Source of the DNA: Paramecium tetraurelia | Lineage: Eukaryota > Ciliophora > Oligohymenophorea > Peniculida > Parameciidae | Direction of reading: 5' to 3' | DNA: 64,000 nt | Assembly: GCF_000165425.1 (NCBI RefSeq) | Contig: NW_001799007.1 | Coordinates: forward strand, 125,334-189,333 | Part shown: in pieces, positions 1-13,116 of the stretch | Layout of the letters: each line of letters starts with the position of its first letter | How positions within the stretch are numbered: the stretch's first letter is position 1 | Made by a program: the position numbers and the translations under genes | The notes under the pieces: model-generated | Databases searched by the model: none | Seen by the model: only the letters and a program-made list of their open reading frames with translations | What the model was told of the DNA's origin: nothing

Positions 1-1472
1 GCCTTTTAGAAGTACTCCTCTAATTAACAAAATTGATACAATTCAAATGTTGTGATTCTTTTCTCATTATTGATATCATTTTTTAGTGACTAAACTTGTT
101 TATTCTGATAAATCTTCTAAACTTCCTGAATCCTTTTCTGTAAGTGCAAATCAATTCTTTCCTTAATTAAACTATAATAATAGGACTTCCGATAATTAAC
201 ATTCTATTCAAATCTCTTAAATTGAACATAGGCTACAAGTGGTTTTTTTCTGACAAAGACCAGAAAAGTGACAAATAGTAACTGTGTTTCCTCGATTTCA
301 TTCTTTTATTCATTTAATAGTTCAATGAACATTTCAGTGATCAGATACAATCCCAATTTATAGTAATCAGACATGTTTGTGCTTTTATTACTAATCAGAG
401 CCTTTTGTTTGAATTTTGCAAACTTTTCATTGTTGATCAACTGAAAAATGAGTATATGTTGTCTGGTTATAGAGTTAGAATTAATATTGGAAATGCAAGA
501 ATACAATTCGTAGATTAGATTGAGTTGTCTAGTTTATGTGATGAGGTTGTATTGATAAAGAAAGGTGAATAAATGATTTCCTATAATTAATCCGAGACTG
601 AGAACGAACATCATGTAAATTGCTATTTACTCTTCAGGGAATGTTCTATTTTTAGATGCAACATTCAAAGTGATTAAAATTGCTAATGATTCCAGGGCAA
701 ATGAAATTTGGAAGTCCATCATATTTTTATGAGGGATGTCCGATTAAAAGTATAAGTGATTTAGGCTTTTGATTATAAAGATCATATGCAAAACAAACAA
801 ACCAATTAGATTGTATAATTTTGATTAATCATCCAATGTTAAAACAATTGCAATTAAATTTAACAATATTACTGAACTTCTTAACTTTGTAAACTTCTAT
901 TACATAGGGTGGTATGGGGTGAATGAATAAATTCTTAAAAAATACTCGCACACGAGTACATACAAAAAATACAGAATTAATGTGCACATGTTGATTATTA
1001 GTTGATTTGTCTAATTGTTGCGGTTGGCAACAATTATTTATTATATATAAAACTTATAACATGGTATTTGGAGAGTTTAAATAGAAAATAAGATTATTGA
1101 ACACAGGAGACTCGTTCTCCCTTCCTTATAATTTGCCTTCCTAATCTTAGTGTTTAATTCTAAACTGAAAAAACTCAAGTAAAATAACACGCCTAGGAGT
1201 ATTATGAGACTAAAAATTGTAAAAGGATAATAGATAAAATTATTTTGGAATTCGAAAAAGGGTGTAATAGTGAAATATGAGGTGGCTCTTTAGATAAAAA
1301 TCAAATACCCATCTTTGTATTTCCAATATTGCCATCCATGTTGAGGTGTTAGCAGAGATATGTATTGGATGTATGGTATGATGATCAATAGTTTAGAGAG
1401 CGCATCCTCTGTTGAATTTCTGTGTTGAGAATGCGCTACAATGGTTAAGTTTTCAATCAAAGTAATTCTCAT
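1..1472 (-). CDS. multi-pass membrane protein, 3' end cut by window start
   Basis: One minus-strand frame stays open (TAA/TAG as Gln, no TGA) from the ATG at 1472 to base 1, about 490 codons, and the end lies outside the window. The N-terminal 300 residues hold several hydrophobic segments of about 20 residues (for example around IFSLIILLGVLFYLSFF and LILYFLYVLVCEYF). A more polar, Lys/Gln-rich region follows, and it continues to the window edge. There are no introns in the part seen. The start is the first ATG of the frame that opens on convincing coding sequence; the stretch upstream is plain AT-rich DNA. The order of several helices then a long cytoplasmic part resembles the large ciliate family of multi-TM, PAS-like signalling proteins, but no catalytic motif is visible, so this is only a guess. 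Confidence 0.75.
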
Positions 1473-1818
1473 TGATATTTAAATTAATTATTGTAGTAAA
1501 ACAATAATTTTGTACTAATTACAAATTTTATCTCATGCTATAAACATCAATAAAGTAGCGAGATTTTGAGTTTTAATGAAAAATGTTCATACTTAAATAC
1601 TATAAAGAAACTACTAATAAAGATAATTTAATTTGTTTGTTCGTAGATATCTAAATTATAAATGATCACTTATGATGGAATAAAATTTATTAAATTAATT
1701 CAGTGATTAATAAACAATTTATTTGAACATCTCAAAAGACTAGAAGTATATACTTCTCATAGTTTAAGTATCCCAGGGTACTGATGGGGACATTGTATCA
1801 ATGGAGATTCGGAAGAAT

Positions 1819-1853
1819 TTATAAGATTTTATAAGATTTATAAGATTTTATAA
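1819..1853. repeat. short AT-rich tandem repeat
   Basis: Four imperfect copies of TTATAAGAT(TT) lie head to tail in the 570-bp gap between the divergently oriented membrane-protein gene (start 1472) and the Mei2-like gene (start 2046). The rest of the gap shows no coding pattern. The copies could be simple slippage or part of the shared promoter region; nothing in the sequence decides this. Confidence 0.6.
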
Positions 1854-2045
1854 TGTGAAATTAAACACTTTATATTTAATTAGCATAATTGGCATTCAGC
1901 TTTGTGCTGGTTTGAGGTCAAGAAGGAATGTATTTGGAGTTAGAGCCAAACTAATATGTGTTATAAATTACTTTGAAAAATCTTGAAAATATACAAATAT
2001 AGCATTCGCTGACTTGCACTACTCAAATATATTATTTATTTAATA

Positions 2046-2979
2046 ATGAAACCTATTGTATTTAGGATTGACCCAAATGTCCTTTCTCAATTCGTTAAAC
2101 CCTCAGGACAGAAGAAGGAGGCTGCATCCTAAGTGAATCAAGTTTAAGATTGCTTGAAAGTAAGATTAAGTTACTTATATAGCAATTGAACATAGACGAT
2201 GATGAGGAAGTTGAGTAATTTACGAATCAGCAACCTTCTTAGCCAGTCATAAAAAACAGATCAAGAACACTCTATTCGAATGGGTCGACTCTGCCTGAGA
2301 CGCTATCGAAGAACTCCAATCAGTAGATTCAGGAGATGAATCTCTCAATCAGTGGATCTTCCTTGGGTTGGGACGAAGTATTTAGTTCCACAATGCCAAC
2401 CTCCTTCTAAATGTTTCAATTCAAAAACAAAAGACGCTATGAACCTTAATAGCAAACAACCCAATTCCAAATTCAATTACAGAATGTAAAAATATATAAA
2501 TACTCTAAGATACCCAAAGACAACAGAACGACCCTGATGATAAAGAATATCCCAAACAAGTACTCCTAGCCTCTTCTTCTTGAGGAGATAGACTGCACTA
2601 ATAAGGATACTTACAATTTCTTTTATTTACCAATTGACTTTACAGTATAATATTAATTCATGATTATAGAACAAATGTAATGTGGGTTACGCCTTCATCA
2701 ACTTTTATGATCCCTTGGACATCCCAAAGTTTTATCTGGAATTCCACAATAGAAAGTGGAGCAAATTTAATTCAGAAAAAGTAAGTGTCTTCCTCAATAA
2801 TCCCTAGATTTGCTAGATCACCTATGCCAGAATCCAAGGAGTAGAAGAATTGTAGGGACATTTTCAATATTCAACCATAATGCATGAAAAAGTACCCTTC
2901 AATTAATATCAATCATTAGGACAGAAGACTAAAACCCATTTTCAAATAAAGTTCAGAGTAGAAACTAAAAAGAAAATGA
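2046..2979 (+). CDS. Mei2-like RNA-binding protein (C-terminal RRM)
   Basis: Five exons, with introns of 23, 25, 27 and 28 nt, give 276 residues. Residues from about 155 to 265 match the distinctive C-terminal RRM of the Mei2 family: RTTLMIKNIPNKYS (RNP2-like), then NVGYAFINFYDP (RNP1-like), FYLEFHNRKWSKFNSEK and QITYARIQG. A short basic tail DRRLKPIF corresponds to the DKRCRPILF-type motif that ends this domain in plant and fungal members. The N-terminal half is polar and low in complexity and lacks the first two RRMs of the longest family members. Mei2 proteins bind RNA and control meiosis in yeast; plants use them in development. The last intron (from about 2890) is chosen because it restores the conserved tail and places the TGA at 2977-2979. 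Confidence 0.85.
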
Positions 2980-3686
2980 TAAAAATTTGTTTCAATTAGT
3001 TATCAATGGTTATATCTCATCATTTAAATCATCTATGCTGTCCATTTTGTTTTTATGAAATCTAAACAAAACCCCATCTCCATACCTATGTGTTTCTTAG
3101 TTAACTAATTGTATCAATAAAGCTGAAATTCCTTCTTATGAAAATGCTAATCAAGTATTAATTGAAGTAAGACTGCTAGAAATCATCATACCCTTAGAAT
3201 TCAAATGATAGTAATAATCATTTAATAATGCCAAATTTTGAATGAATCTTTTTTTCAATTGAAGTGTATGTTAGCAATATCCACAAGATATACAATTTGA
3301 TATTTAATAAGATTTAGTTATTTACATTATATTTTTCTTAATTACAAGCCCCTCATATTAACGAGTATAGATTTGAATCTTAGTAAAGGTCATTGCCCCA
3401 TTCTGTAACACATATGATTGAGAAAGGGATATAATGCTGTCTTCCTATTCCTAAATACCATTTCAATTTACTTAGGGAAATCGAAACAATGTTTGTTGGG
3501 CTATTTCAGCAATTTATAAAATTAGAGTATAAATAAATAGGAATTTTGTTTCAATAAAGTGGAGAACCTTAAAATAACTATTTATTGAATGTAATTAATA
3601 GTTAATAAAATTCTCACAGTTAATAAAAGAAATTAAATGAATAATTTAAATGAATTAATATTAATATTAATTTCTATATTAATAAA
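2980..3686. other. intergenic gap with an unexplained minus-strand open frame
   Basis: Between the Mei2-like gene and the phosphatase gene, the minus strand carries a frame of about 110 codons ending at a TGA at 3151-3153. If a 21-nt intron is removed near 3460-3480 it reads with good codon texture (for example SQSYVLQNGAMTFTKIQIY). No ATG opens it on the exon side, and no family is recognised. It may be a decayed gene, an exon of an unrecognised gene, or chance, since a frame closed only by TGA is long by chance in such AT-rich DNA. Confidence 0.25.
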
Positions 3687-4771
<1,085 letters not shown>

Positions 4772-5348
4772 TTTATATATTTTGAAAGTTTTTCATATAC
4801 ATGTTATTTTTATAATCATAGTCAGCATCTCTTTAATCTCTACATTCATTTATTATGCTATTTTCACAGATCCTAAGTGGGAGTAGAATATCAGCAGTTA
4901 ATTCTTTGTTTAAGTTATTATATTAATTGTAAATAGAATTGGTAATTCAATTCAAATTAGGCTAAATAAATAATATATTATTAGAAATAGAGTCTAAATT
5001 AGACGTATAATAGGATCATCAATGGAATAAATAAAGTGCAATGTCTGTGAGAATATAAATAATTATAAATGGCTTGCAAAGTTAAGTATAAGCAAGTAAA
5101 ATCAAAGAAAAGAAAATAAAGAGAATTAGAAAGAAGATATTACAAATAAAGACTAAAAGATCATTTACTCAAGTAATACTTTGCTTTCGGTCAGCATTTT
5201 CAAAATATTGTTTTTATTGTCTATTTATATTTCATTTTATATCTACCTAGCATCACTAATGGATGAGTTGATGCTATCTATTTAATTAATCGGTTGAATT
5301 CAGAATGACTATTCATGTATTAGTGATAATTATTTATTTAAATAAAAA
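4772..5348. other. intergenic gap, possible remnant of a small zinc-finger ORF
   Basis: The gap has no complete gene that can be defended. An ATG near 5019 opens MEQIKCNVCENINNYK, which looks like the first half of a HIT-type zinc finger (CxxC then YxC). The second half (ACKVKY, then a Lys/Arg-rich helix) sits in another frame and lacks the expected cysteines. Either an intron was not recognised or this is a decayed copy. Confidence 0.2.
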
Positions 5349-6933
5349 ATGGAAATTGAAGAAAAGTATAGCTTATTGATAATTGGAGGAGGACCTGCTT
5401 CTGTAAAATTTCTATACAACTTGTTCAGGACATCGAGGTATTGGTTTTAAATTCTATAGCGGAGATTGCCTGAATATTTGAATGGATTGGGAATAGGGAT
5501 TGTCGAGAAGGGGAAATGTTTTGGTTCTGGAAATCTGGAGAGTAAAATGAATTATACCACCTATCCTGCGAGTGAACTATTGAAATTGATGTACTTCCAT
5601 AAAACCAACTAAATGATATCGATCTGTAAGGATCTGACAGATACTCAGGCTTACAAGACTCTGGTTCAGTATGGAGAGAAATGCCCTCCGAAATCATTGG
5701 CAGGATATTTCTTGAGATTGCTGGGGAGTGTGTTATTGAAACATATATACACATTAAAAAAAATGCAAATATTTCACCCTCAAAGAGAAGCAATAGCAAT
5801 CCGACTGTTGGCTGATGGATGGTTTTAGATAAGAACGCAGAGCTTATCGTAAGAGTATTAAAATAATTTGTAGAGCTGATACTTAAATCAAAGACAAGTA
5901 TAGAACGATAAAAGCAAGAGTACAATAAATGATTGATTTTTAAGCATGTATTACTTTGCACAGGAAGAGAGCAGACCCCTGCAGACATATTTTGTTAGGA
6001 ATAGGGCTTGATCGAAACTCTAAAACAGAATCCAAGACACATAGTTGGAAGTGGATAGAAAGCATTCGAGTGTGCTGAACTCTTACTAAGTGGTCCTGTC
6101 ATGTACATTAACAATGAACAAATTAATGCTTACACTTAAAAAATATACACTTGTCCCTTATGCAAATCAATGAAGTGTTCATGTTTTGGATCACTTGTAC
6201 CACAAAAATATATATGGCATTACACAGTAAGACATGATAATATAAGGATGTTGCATTGCCTGAATACAGAAAGGGAGAACTTAAAATTTATTTTGCCAAA
6301 CCTCCAAGACCGTATTTTAGCAATCATCAGAATGATTACATCACTATTCCAGAGTAGTAGATAAATAAAAAAGGAGAAGCAAATTATCTTACTGGATTGA
6401 GGGGTAAATCAAAAATCCTGTATTTGAAAATGCTTGCCACTTAAGAAGTTCGTGTAGCACTCTCTCAGGATGATCCAATTTCCAACCAATTCATCGATGG
6501 AAAGGAATGCAAGTGCAATCAAATAGAAATCAAGGACACAGATGGCAATATAGTTTAATTTCAGTATAGTTTTGGATTGTATTAATTGGATGACAAAGGC
6601 AGATTGAAGACACAAAAAGGGAGTCTAAGAAATCTATTCTGTTATGGTTCCAATTGCATAACGTAAGAGCAATTGGAGAGGGGATGCTAAGATGAGTATG
6701 GAGATTGCAGCATTGGTTTTGATGAATACGATTTATTCTTTATGAACATCAAGAATGAAATCAATAATTAATGGTTTGACAATAATGAATTTCCCTTGAC
6801 TGCACAATCTCATGTGTCCAAGGGTGGTGATTTTGATTCAGATCCAAGTGTTCATTCTGAAGTGGTGGAGACAGAAACATTTGCATTAAACTAACTATAG
6901 GAGTAATTCAAATAGAAGAAGAAAAAGAAATGA
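5349..6933 (+). CDS. FAD/NAD(P)-binding protein of unknown substrate
   Basis: The protein starts MEIEEKYSLLIIGGGPAS, a dinucleotide-binding beta strand with GxGxxx-type glycine turn. A second nucleotide-binding stretch, ARHVLLCTGREQTP, follows in the middle. The C-terminal part contains Cys-rich pieces (NLFCYGSNC and RGCQDEYGDCSIGFDEYD), which could form a small metal or disulfide module. It ends in a lysine run before TGA. Introns are read at about 5438, 5849-5873, 5920-5944 and 6227-6246. The first is ambiguous: either one 27-nt intron ending GAG, or two introns around a 9-nt exon. Both keep the frame and give 495 or 488 residues. The layout resembles flavin monooxygenase or oxidoreductase-like proteins, but the reaction cannot be named from the sequence. 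Confidence 0.75.
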
Positions 6934-7068
6934 ATTGATTGAAGAATATGAATTTTGTTATGATATAAATTGATAAATAGACATTACACAAGAATATTAA
7001 AATTATGTTCCCCTTGTGATATATAACACTCTTAAATTGAATACCAATTTCACAAATATATATATATT

Positions 7069-8532
7069 TCAAATAGATCCACTTTCCTTTTGTTTGTCTT
7101 TGCCCTCGTAAAACTTAATGTATTGACTCACCATCTCATTCACTTGAGGCTGTGTGACCACCTTACTATCCCTCTCAATCACCTTTCTGAATATGAAAAA
7201 ACCAACCAATAGGAAGAACACAACAGAAGCAGTTATTACTAAGATATATAGAGCAATCGAATCATCTATTACTGGAGGTGTATATCCTTCAACTTGTGAA
7301 CTACATTAAGAAGGAGTAGTTTGAAAACCTAGGTTAAAATGTATGATTTACTGTTGCAGATCTCTCCGAAAATTCCGCTTCCTGAGAACTATCCTCTGTA
7401 AGCCAATGAATTCACATGAACTGATGGGAACCCATTAATTCCTGCAGCCTTGTAGATGTACAATTAGTGGTCTAATCTGTAGTTGTATGCATTAGATTCG
7501 TTTCTGGTCTATTAGTTAGTTTAAACATCAAGAAATGAGGTATCGAAGCATTATTGAATCTCATTTTTAGGGATCTCCAATATGTCCATCACCTATTGAC
7601 TACACACAGAGTATGCTTGAGATTTGGTACATTTGAAATTGAATTGGTTCTAAGGTTTTAATAACATTTGTACCATATAAGCAAACCATTTCTATTGGTG
7701 CAATTCGAATATGCAAAGTTATCTTAATACTTCATAGACAACGTCTCTGCCAGTTCCAATGGCTGCTCCATCAGGATCGAATGCACAATATTTATTCTAA
7801 CAAATGCAATCAGAATTTGGTTGCTAGACACCATCGACTTCATTATTAAAACTCATAATAGAGTAGACGAGTGTATAATTAATATTTTGATCCTTCAATT
7901 GGGTGTAGTATGGTTCATATTCATCAATGATTCTGAAGGATTCTCTATCTTGAATGTTCAACCCAAATATCACTGATAGATTGTCCGATTTGACAACGTC
8001 GAATTTTAAAAGCAACATGATCTTCTCATCATTTGAATCCTCCACTCTGTTTACCTTAGCCCTCTCTCTTATCAGAGTAAAGTGTTTATTTGTAATGAAT
8101 ATGGAAGGGATTGATACCTAAAATAAAATACTCCATATTGTTCACCTAATATCCATGGCCGTCATCAGCCATAGCAAAGTCAGATTTAATGGGATCGTCA
8201 TTGTAATTCCCAATAATTGCCAATTAATACCCAGCCCTCTCAGCATTCCTAACCTTAGTTACGAATGTGCAGTCTCCTCTCTCAATCATAATAAATTGAG
8301 CTCCATAAGTAGGTGTTAGCTCATCACATCCATTTGGTGGATAAGCCAAATCCACTGCTCCCATCAAGCGATGTCCAAATGGTATAATTCTAGTTTTCGT
8401 AAATAACAAAGACTACCCAAAATTGGCTATGCTATAATCAATTTTCTCATTAATCAGGTTTGATGGCCTAATAACCTTAAGCTTGGATTGTATAACTGCG
8501 ATAATGCTTACAAGTAGGAGAATATTATACAT
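7069..8532 (-). CDS. vacuolar sorting receptor-like type I membrane protein (PA domain)
   Basis: Three exons (introns 8118-8145 and 7329-7351) give 470 residues. A signal peptide (MYNILLLVSIIAVIQS) comes first. Next is a protease-associated domain, with PPNGCDEL and FIMIERGDCTFVTKVRNAERAGYQ as its typical core. A long Cys-containing lumenal region follows; it includes NGFPSVHVNS, similar to the thioredoxin-like part of plant vacuolar sorting receptors. A single helix (IALYILVITASVVFFLLVGFFIF) and a short cytoplasmic tail close the protein. Such receptors carry soluble cargo from the Golgi to lysosome-like compartments, and ciliates have several. The tail contains a YIKFYEG piece that could act in sorting, but this is inference. 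The start is the first ATG and begins the signal peptide. Confidence 0.88.
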
Positions 8533-9021
8533 AATTTAATTAATTATGTCATTGTTTATTACTTTGTATTAGATTAATACTAAAATACTAATGTTATAAA
8601 TGTAATGAGAAATTAAAAAGAAGTGTAAAAATTGAGAGTTAGGTGGATGTATAACGGAGTACTTAATATTTTGATATGCTAACTTAAAGGAATTGTCGAT
8701 TTTCTTAGATAGAATAAATGCAATTCAGGACTATACCAAAGAATATATATCATTTGAGAATAAAGGTTATGTTGTATATTTTATATCTGAAAGTAATTTC
8801 CTTAATCATCTTATAGTTACTCTTTACATTTCTAATCATTATTACTACTACATTTAGATTGCTATAAAAATATTCATGATGCTAATGTAATTTAAATATG
8901 AGTATTTTATATTCTAATTGAAGGGATTATATATGACAACTATTGAGTTACTCACTCTGTCCAAATACTCTCTAATATTGCTATGTTTAATTGTTATCAA
9001 TATTAATTAATTACAATAAAT
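8533..9021. other. AT-rich intergenic region between divergent genes
   Basis: This 490-bp stretch separates the receptor gene (minus) from the following plus-strand gene and so must contain both promoters. No open frame with coding texture, RNA gene or clear repeat is visible. Confidence 0.5.
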
Positions 9022-10140
9022 ATGCAATTTAAATTGCTTTCTCAAAATCGAGTCCAAACACAACCCACCTACATTCATACTCTTGACAATAAGTCATTTA
9101 TCGTCAGCTATACTGATAAAACCTTCGAAGCCTACACAGAAGCGAGGAGATACAGTTTAAAACAAAATTTCCCATCAGCTCTTTGCGGGTATAATATTTC
9201 GGAAGACACGGTTTTGATGTTCAACTGTATTTTTATAGTGCCTGTTGGGATTGGAGAATGGAAATGGATTGCTTGTGCGAATCAGGAATGATCAAGCTGA
9301 TTTCAATCTATAAGAATGGCGGGAGAAACAATACAATCTGACTTTCTCAGTTGCCATTATCTTTATTGGTATCATCCATAAAATTATGAGGCAAAATAAA
9401 TTAATAATAGTACATTGCTGTCCATGAAGATGGAACACTACTTATACTCCAATAGTCGAGTGATGTTCAATTTAGTAAGATCACAAAATTAAAATACCAT
9501 TTAAATATAGGGTAGGCCTATTTCAATCAAGAGATCGGAATCATCACATCCGCCAATCTTATATTCACTTTCAATGCTAATTAAATATCCAATTACACTC
9601 ACTGGGAATTAGATAAATTCAGACAGCTGAGTGCATCTCAACTCAAATTGTTTGGCTAGACCATCAATCAATACAATGATTATTGGAAGTAGCAATGTTA
9701 AATCAATGGCACCATCTACAAGATGATCTATCACAAAACTCTAATTTACCTAATCACTGAAAAGGGATACTTTTACACATTATCTCACAAAGTCAATTCA
9801 ATTGAAATTGAAAAAATAATTGATTTGAATTACTCAAAACCACTTCAATTAAATCTTATTAATGAGGACTCTCTGCACATATCATTTCAAGGTTCCTAAT
9901 TGTTATTGTACAATCTGAAGAATAAAGTGGTCTCAACACTTTTACAGTATATTTTTAATTGGTATTCTTAGAATCAAATCAGACAAACAATTGATAGGTT
10001 CAAGAATCGAAAGAAAAGATGGCAATTTTCTGATTTTGGTTATCTATCGAAATAAGCCTTCCAACTTTTTGGAATTGTATCCACCCAAATTGTGCGATGC
10101 TCATGTCAAATTGATATCTGGTACAAATAATGTGGAATGA
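9022..10140 (+). CDS. unidentified 347-residue protein, beta-strand rich
   Basis: Four exons (introns 9211-9238, 9369-9390 and 9947-9971) join into one frame with no TGA until 10138. The product has alternating hydrophobic and polar segments with repeated short beta-like blocks (for example CLLGLENGNGLLVRI, QYIAVHEDGTLLIL and LIYLITEKGYFYTL). This texture is common in WD40-like or other beta propellers, but clear GH/WD dipeptides are missing. It has no signal peptide and no transmembrane helix. The intron choice is supported because each removal is needed to avoid a stop and keeps the length a multiple of three. The family is not recognised; a divergent propeller is the best structural guess. 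Confidence 0.7.
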
Positions 10141-10208
10141 TTTATATGAAGTGTATATATATACTGATAACTTCTGTGTTGTATTATTTAAAATATTAAG
10201 ATATCAAA

Positions 10209-10913
10209 ATGATCAAGGAATATGATTATCTGTTTAAGTTAGTGATCGTGGGCAACTCAGGAGTTGGCAAATCTTCTCTGCTCCTCAGATTTTCAGATGA
10301 CACCTTTAGTGATTCCTATTTAACTACAATCGGTGTAGATTTTAGATTTAAAACTCTCGAAATAGATGGCAAAAAAGTTAAACTCCAAATCTGGGACACT
10401 GCTGGCCAAGAGAGATTTAGAACCATCACCAGTGCGTATTACAAAGTATCCTATAACATATGAAATAAGGGTGCTGATGGTATCGTGTTGGTCTATGATG
10501 TTTGCTCCCTGGCTACCTTCGAGGATATTGACAAATTCTGGATCAATGAGGTGGATTCATATGCTGAAAAAAATGTTGAATTATTATTGCTGGGAAACAA
10601 AAGTGATATCGAGGAAAAAGTGTAATTGCCCATCTCCTCTATTATAGAGTAACTACACAAAAGGCCTTAGACTATGCTGGCATAAGGAAAATGGCACACA
10701 TGGAAGTAAGTGCCAAGACTGCTGATTAAGTGTCTAAAGCCTTCCTCTCCTTAGCTAGAAAATTGATTGCCAAAAAGGATTCTCAAGGATAAAAGGGCAC
10801 AGGGTATCAATTTTCTTAATATTCCAAGGCCTCAAAAGACTCAGCAAACACCCGGCTAGAAAATTGGATAACAGAGTGAAGAGAATAAAAAAGAAAAAGA
10901 AGGATGCTGTTGA
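10209..10913 (+). CDS. Rab1-like small GTPase
   Basis: Four exons (introns 10446-10469, 10622-10647 and 10804-10828) give 209 residues. All G motifs are present: GNSGVGKS (P-loop), [17 protein letters not shown] (switch I/effector), [22 protein letters not shown] (switch II), GNKSD (G4) and EVSAKTA (G5). The tail ends GCC, the double-cysteine site for geranylgeranylation. The last intron must be removed to reach this tail, which supports the model. The effector region is of the Rab1/Rab8 group; Rab1 acts in ER-to-Golgi transport. G4 has NKSD in place of the usual NKCD, a harmless substitution. Confidence 0.95.
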
Positions 10914-10986
10914 ATGTATAAATATATTTGAAGTATTTACTTATTTTAATAATATTTATTAATATTGAGAACACTCAAAATTCTTA

Positions 10987-11396
10987 TCTAATTTTTAAAC
11001 TCACACCAAGCAGCTAATTCTTAATTTTCAATCCAAAATATTCTCCATAGATTATGTAGGTGAGGATTTGACTCTCCATATTTTAAAATTAAGTTTTAAG
11101 TTCCCTTTATTCTAAATTTAGATCTCATAAGAACATAATGATTTCTGTTATTTCCATTGAGGTTTATCTGAATCTCTTAAAAATTGATCCCTCTTCCTAT
11201 GGTGAGTTTAAATTGGACATCAAATTAATTCTGATGATCTATTTTTGAATTTGAGGGAGATTTAAAAATAAAGCTTTCCTTATTGCCTTTCCTTATAAGT
11301 TATCATAGGGTTTGAGAAGTTAAACATTCCCATTGATGATGGAGTAGATATGACAGCACACTTTGAATTATTATTAAAAATTAAATAACTGATCAT
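10987..11396 (-). CDS. small unknown protein, 3' end uncertain
   Basis: Reading the minus strand from the ATG at 11396 and removing a 34-nt intron (11292-11325) gives a smooth frame (for example QFDVQFKLTIGRGINF, NNRNHYVLMRSKFRIKG and NPHLHNLWRIFWIENQ). A second possible intron (10988-11006) creates a TGA, giving 118 residues. Without it the frame runs on into the 3' end of the Rab gene, which converges on it. No family is recognised. The alternating beta-like pattern could be a small C2-like or other sandwich fold, but that is only texture. It shares a 100-bp divergent promoter region with the dehydratase gene at 11500. Confidence 0.5.
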
Positions 11397-11499
11397 AATA
11401 TTGCGTTTGAAAAAATAATGGTTCGCATTAATCAGGGTTTGAAAAGTGATTCAGAGTTTGAAGCAATTGTAATAATAAAAATATCTCAGCAACTTCAAC

Positions 11500-12055
11500 A
11501 TGTATAGATACATCTCCGAACTTGGATTTAGAACACCAGCCATCATTAATTCTCTGAAAATATTCATCAGAGATTTCAAAGATGTGCCATCTGTCTCAGT
11601 AACAAAATTAAATTCCGAACAAATCTACTCCGCTCTTGAGATTCATTCTCTACCCTGGAAAACATCAAGTGACTCCTCCAAGCTTACCAAAGAATTCAAA
11701 TTCAATTCATTCAAAGAAACCTTTGCTTTCATGGGATCAATTTCTACCATCGCCGATGAAATGCATCGTAATATTTTAAAATCTATTAACATTAGATTAT
11801 CCAAAATGGACACAAAAAGAAAACGTAGTTACTGTAGAGATGACAACTTCAGAATGCTCAGGTGTTTCAGTAAAGGACATTCTTTTGGCCTACGCAATGG
11901 AATAAGTAGCAACTGAAGTCTCCGCTACTAAAATCACAACTGTGTGCGACGGCCCAAAAGTTGTTGACTCATAAATACTACAAAATTGGAACTCAAATTT
12001 CTCTAAAACCGAGGAAATGCTCCAAAGTTTTTAGAAGACTACAGCATAACTTTGA
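11500..12055 (+). CDS. pterin-4a-carbinolamine dehydratase family protein
   Basis: Two exons (intron 11768-11795, 28 nt) give 175 residues. The conserved core is LPWK, then KLTKEFKFNSFKETFAFMGSISTIADEMHHYPKW, VVTVEMTTSECSGVSVKDILLA. The paired His of EMHHYPKW is formed exactly across the splice and corresponds to the catalytic HHPxW motif of the family. The enzyme dehydrates 4a-hydroxytetrahydrobiopterin so that the cofactor of aromatic amino-acid hydroxylases can be recycled; some homologues (DCoH) also act as transcription cofactors. There is an extra N-terminal part of about 45 residues, which could be an organelle targeting peptide, and a 45-residue C-terminal extension. The exact start is uncertain because the ORF is open a little upstream. 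Confidence 0.85.
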
Positions 12056-12530
12056 TTTTATATCAATATATTATAATTTCTTTACATAATTTACACAATT
12101 AATATAAGATACAATAGAAATTATTATAAAATATATAATCAGGGATTCTGTAATTATTGAAATTTTAATAATTTTATAAACAATCTCATCGACATAATAA
12201 ACGCAAAATATTATAATAAAAACAATTGTTTTGATTTCAAAGTATTTAAACTATTAAAAGGAGGATAATACCTATGCAATTAGGAGGGATAGTCACATAA
12301 ATGAGAGAAAATAAATAAAGAATTTCATGAATGAGTCTTGGAATTGTGTAATACAAATTCAATCATCAAAATTTCTTATTCCAATTAATATTTTGAATAA
12401 TTATTCATTGATTTAAGAAATACACAATCTCCTTCCTTGAATAACTATAGATTTAGTACTCTCTAAAAGGAAACTACTAATGATGGAATCTAGTTTTGGA
12501 AAGATCTGTGAATATAATTTATTAATTATA
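12056..12530. other. AT-rich gap with an ORF fragment lacking a start
   Basis: A plus-strand frame from about 12330 to the TGA at 12510 reads with coding texture (FIDLRNTQSPSLNNYRF, then QKETTNDGIQFWKDL) but no ATG opens it and no intron was found that supplies one. It is either a pseudogene piece, a 5' exon wrongly framed, or chance. The rest of the gap is very AT-rich. Confidence 0.25.
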
Positions 12531-13094
12531 ATGCTAAATTCATAAAAATTAAGTTTTAATGATTAATCTCATTTGAACGAGGAGTATGTTAGTGTGATAA
12601 AGTAAATGCATGAGATTGCTGATGAGGAAATCATCAATCGTTTGGCTTAGAAGATAACATAGAGTAAGTCATTTTTGAGGATCGCGAGGAAAGATTACGA
12701 TTTTAATTTAGTTCGATTGGGATTGTATTTGATTTTGATTTTGGGAATTTGGATTTTAAGTTATGTGAAGATAATTTGGTTGTTGACTGCAATAATATAT
12801 CCAATGAAATGCAAATTGAGCAATGAGTAGGACTAGATTCGCTAAATTTTGTACTATGTGGTTTTGGGTGTGATTCTGTTATTGGATCCTTTGCTATATG
12901 TGATAATTGAAAAGATGATTCCTTTGTATGGGATCGTGAGATTTTTGATGATTTATTGGTTGGTACACAACAAATTCTACGGGTGCGGTGTGTTATATGT
13001 GCTGATATTTAAGAAGCTGAAACAATTGGATCCTGAGAGAATCAAAGAAGATTTGTTGGATGTAGTTGATAAGATGTCTGCAAGAAACTTTTGA
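12531..13094 (+). CDS. REEP/DP1/Yop1-type ER-shaping membrane protein
   Basis: A single exon of 187 residues (MLNSQKLSFND... to KMSARNF). After a polar N-terminus come two hydrophobic blocks, LGLYLILILGIWILSYVKIIW and YVVLGVILLLDPLLYVIIEKMIPLYGIVRFLMIYWL. The motif between them, IIYPMKCKL...QILYYVVLG, matches the TB2/DP1/HVA22 domain, in which a YP pair precedes a Trp/Tyr-rich hairpin. These proteins insert hairpins into the ER membrane and bend it into tubules. A charged helix (KKLKQLDPERIKEDLLDVVDK) ends the protein. The following gene begins only 22 bp after the stop codon. Confidence 0.85.
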
Positions 13095-13116
13095 TAATAA
13101 TTAGATTTAATATTTA

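Noticed and set aside
2980-3245. Extension of the Mei2-like protein to a TGA at 3243
   Set aside because: The extended tail has no coding texture, whereas removing a 28-nt intron earlier yields the conserved Mei2 C-terminal motif and a stop at 2977-2979.
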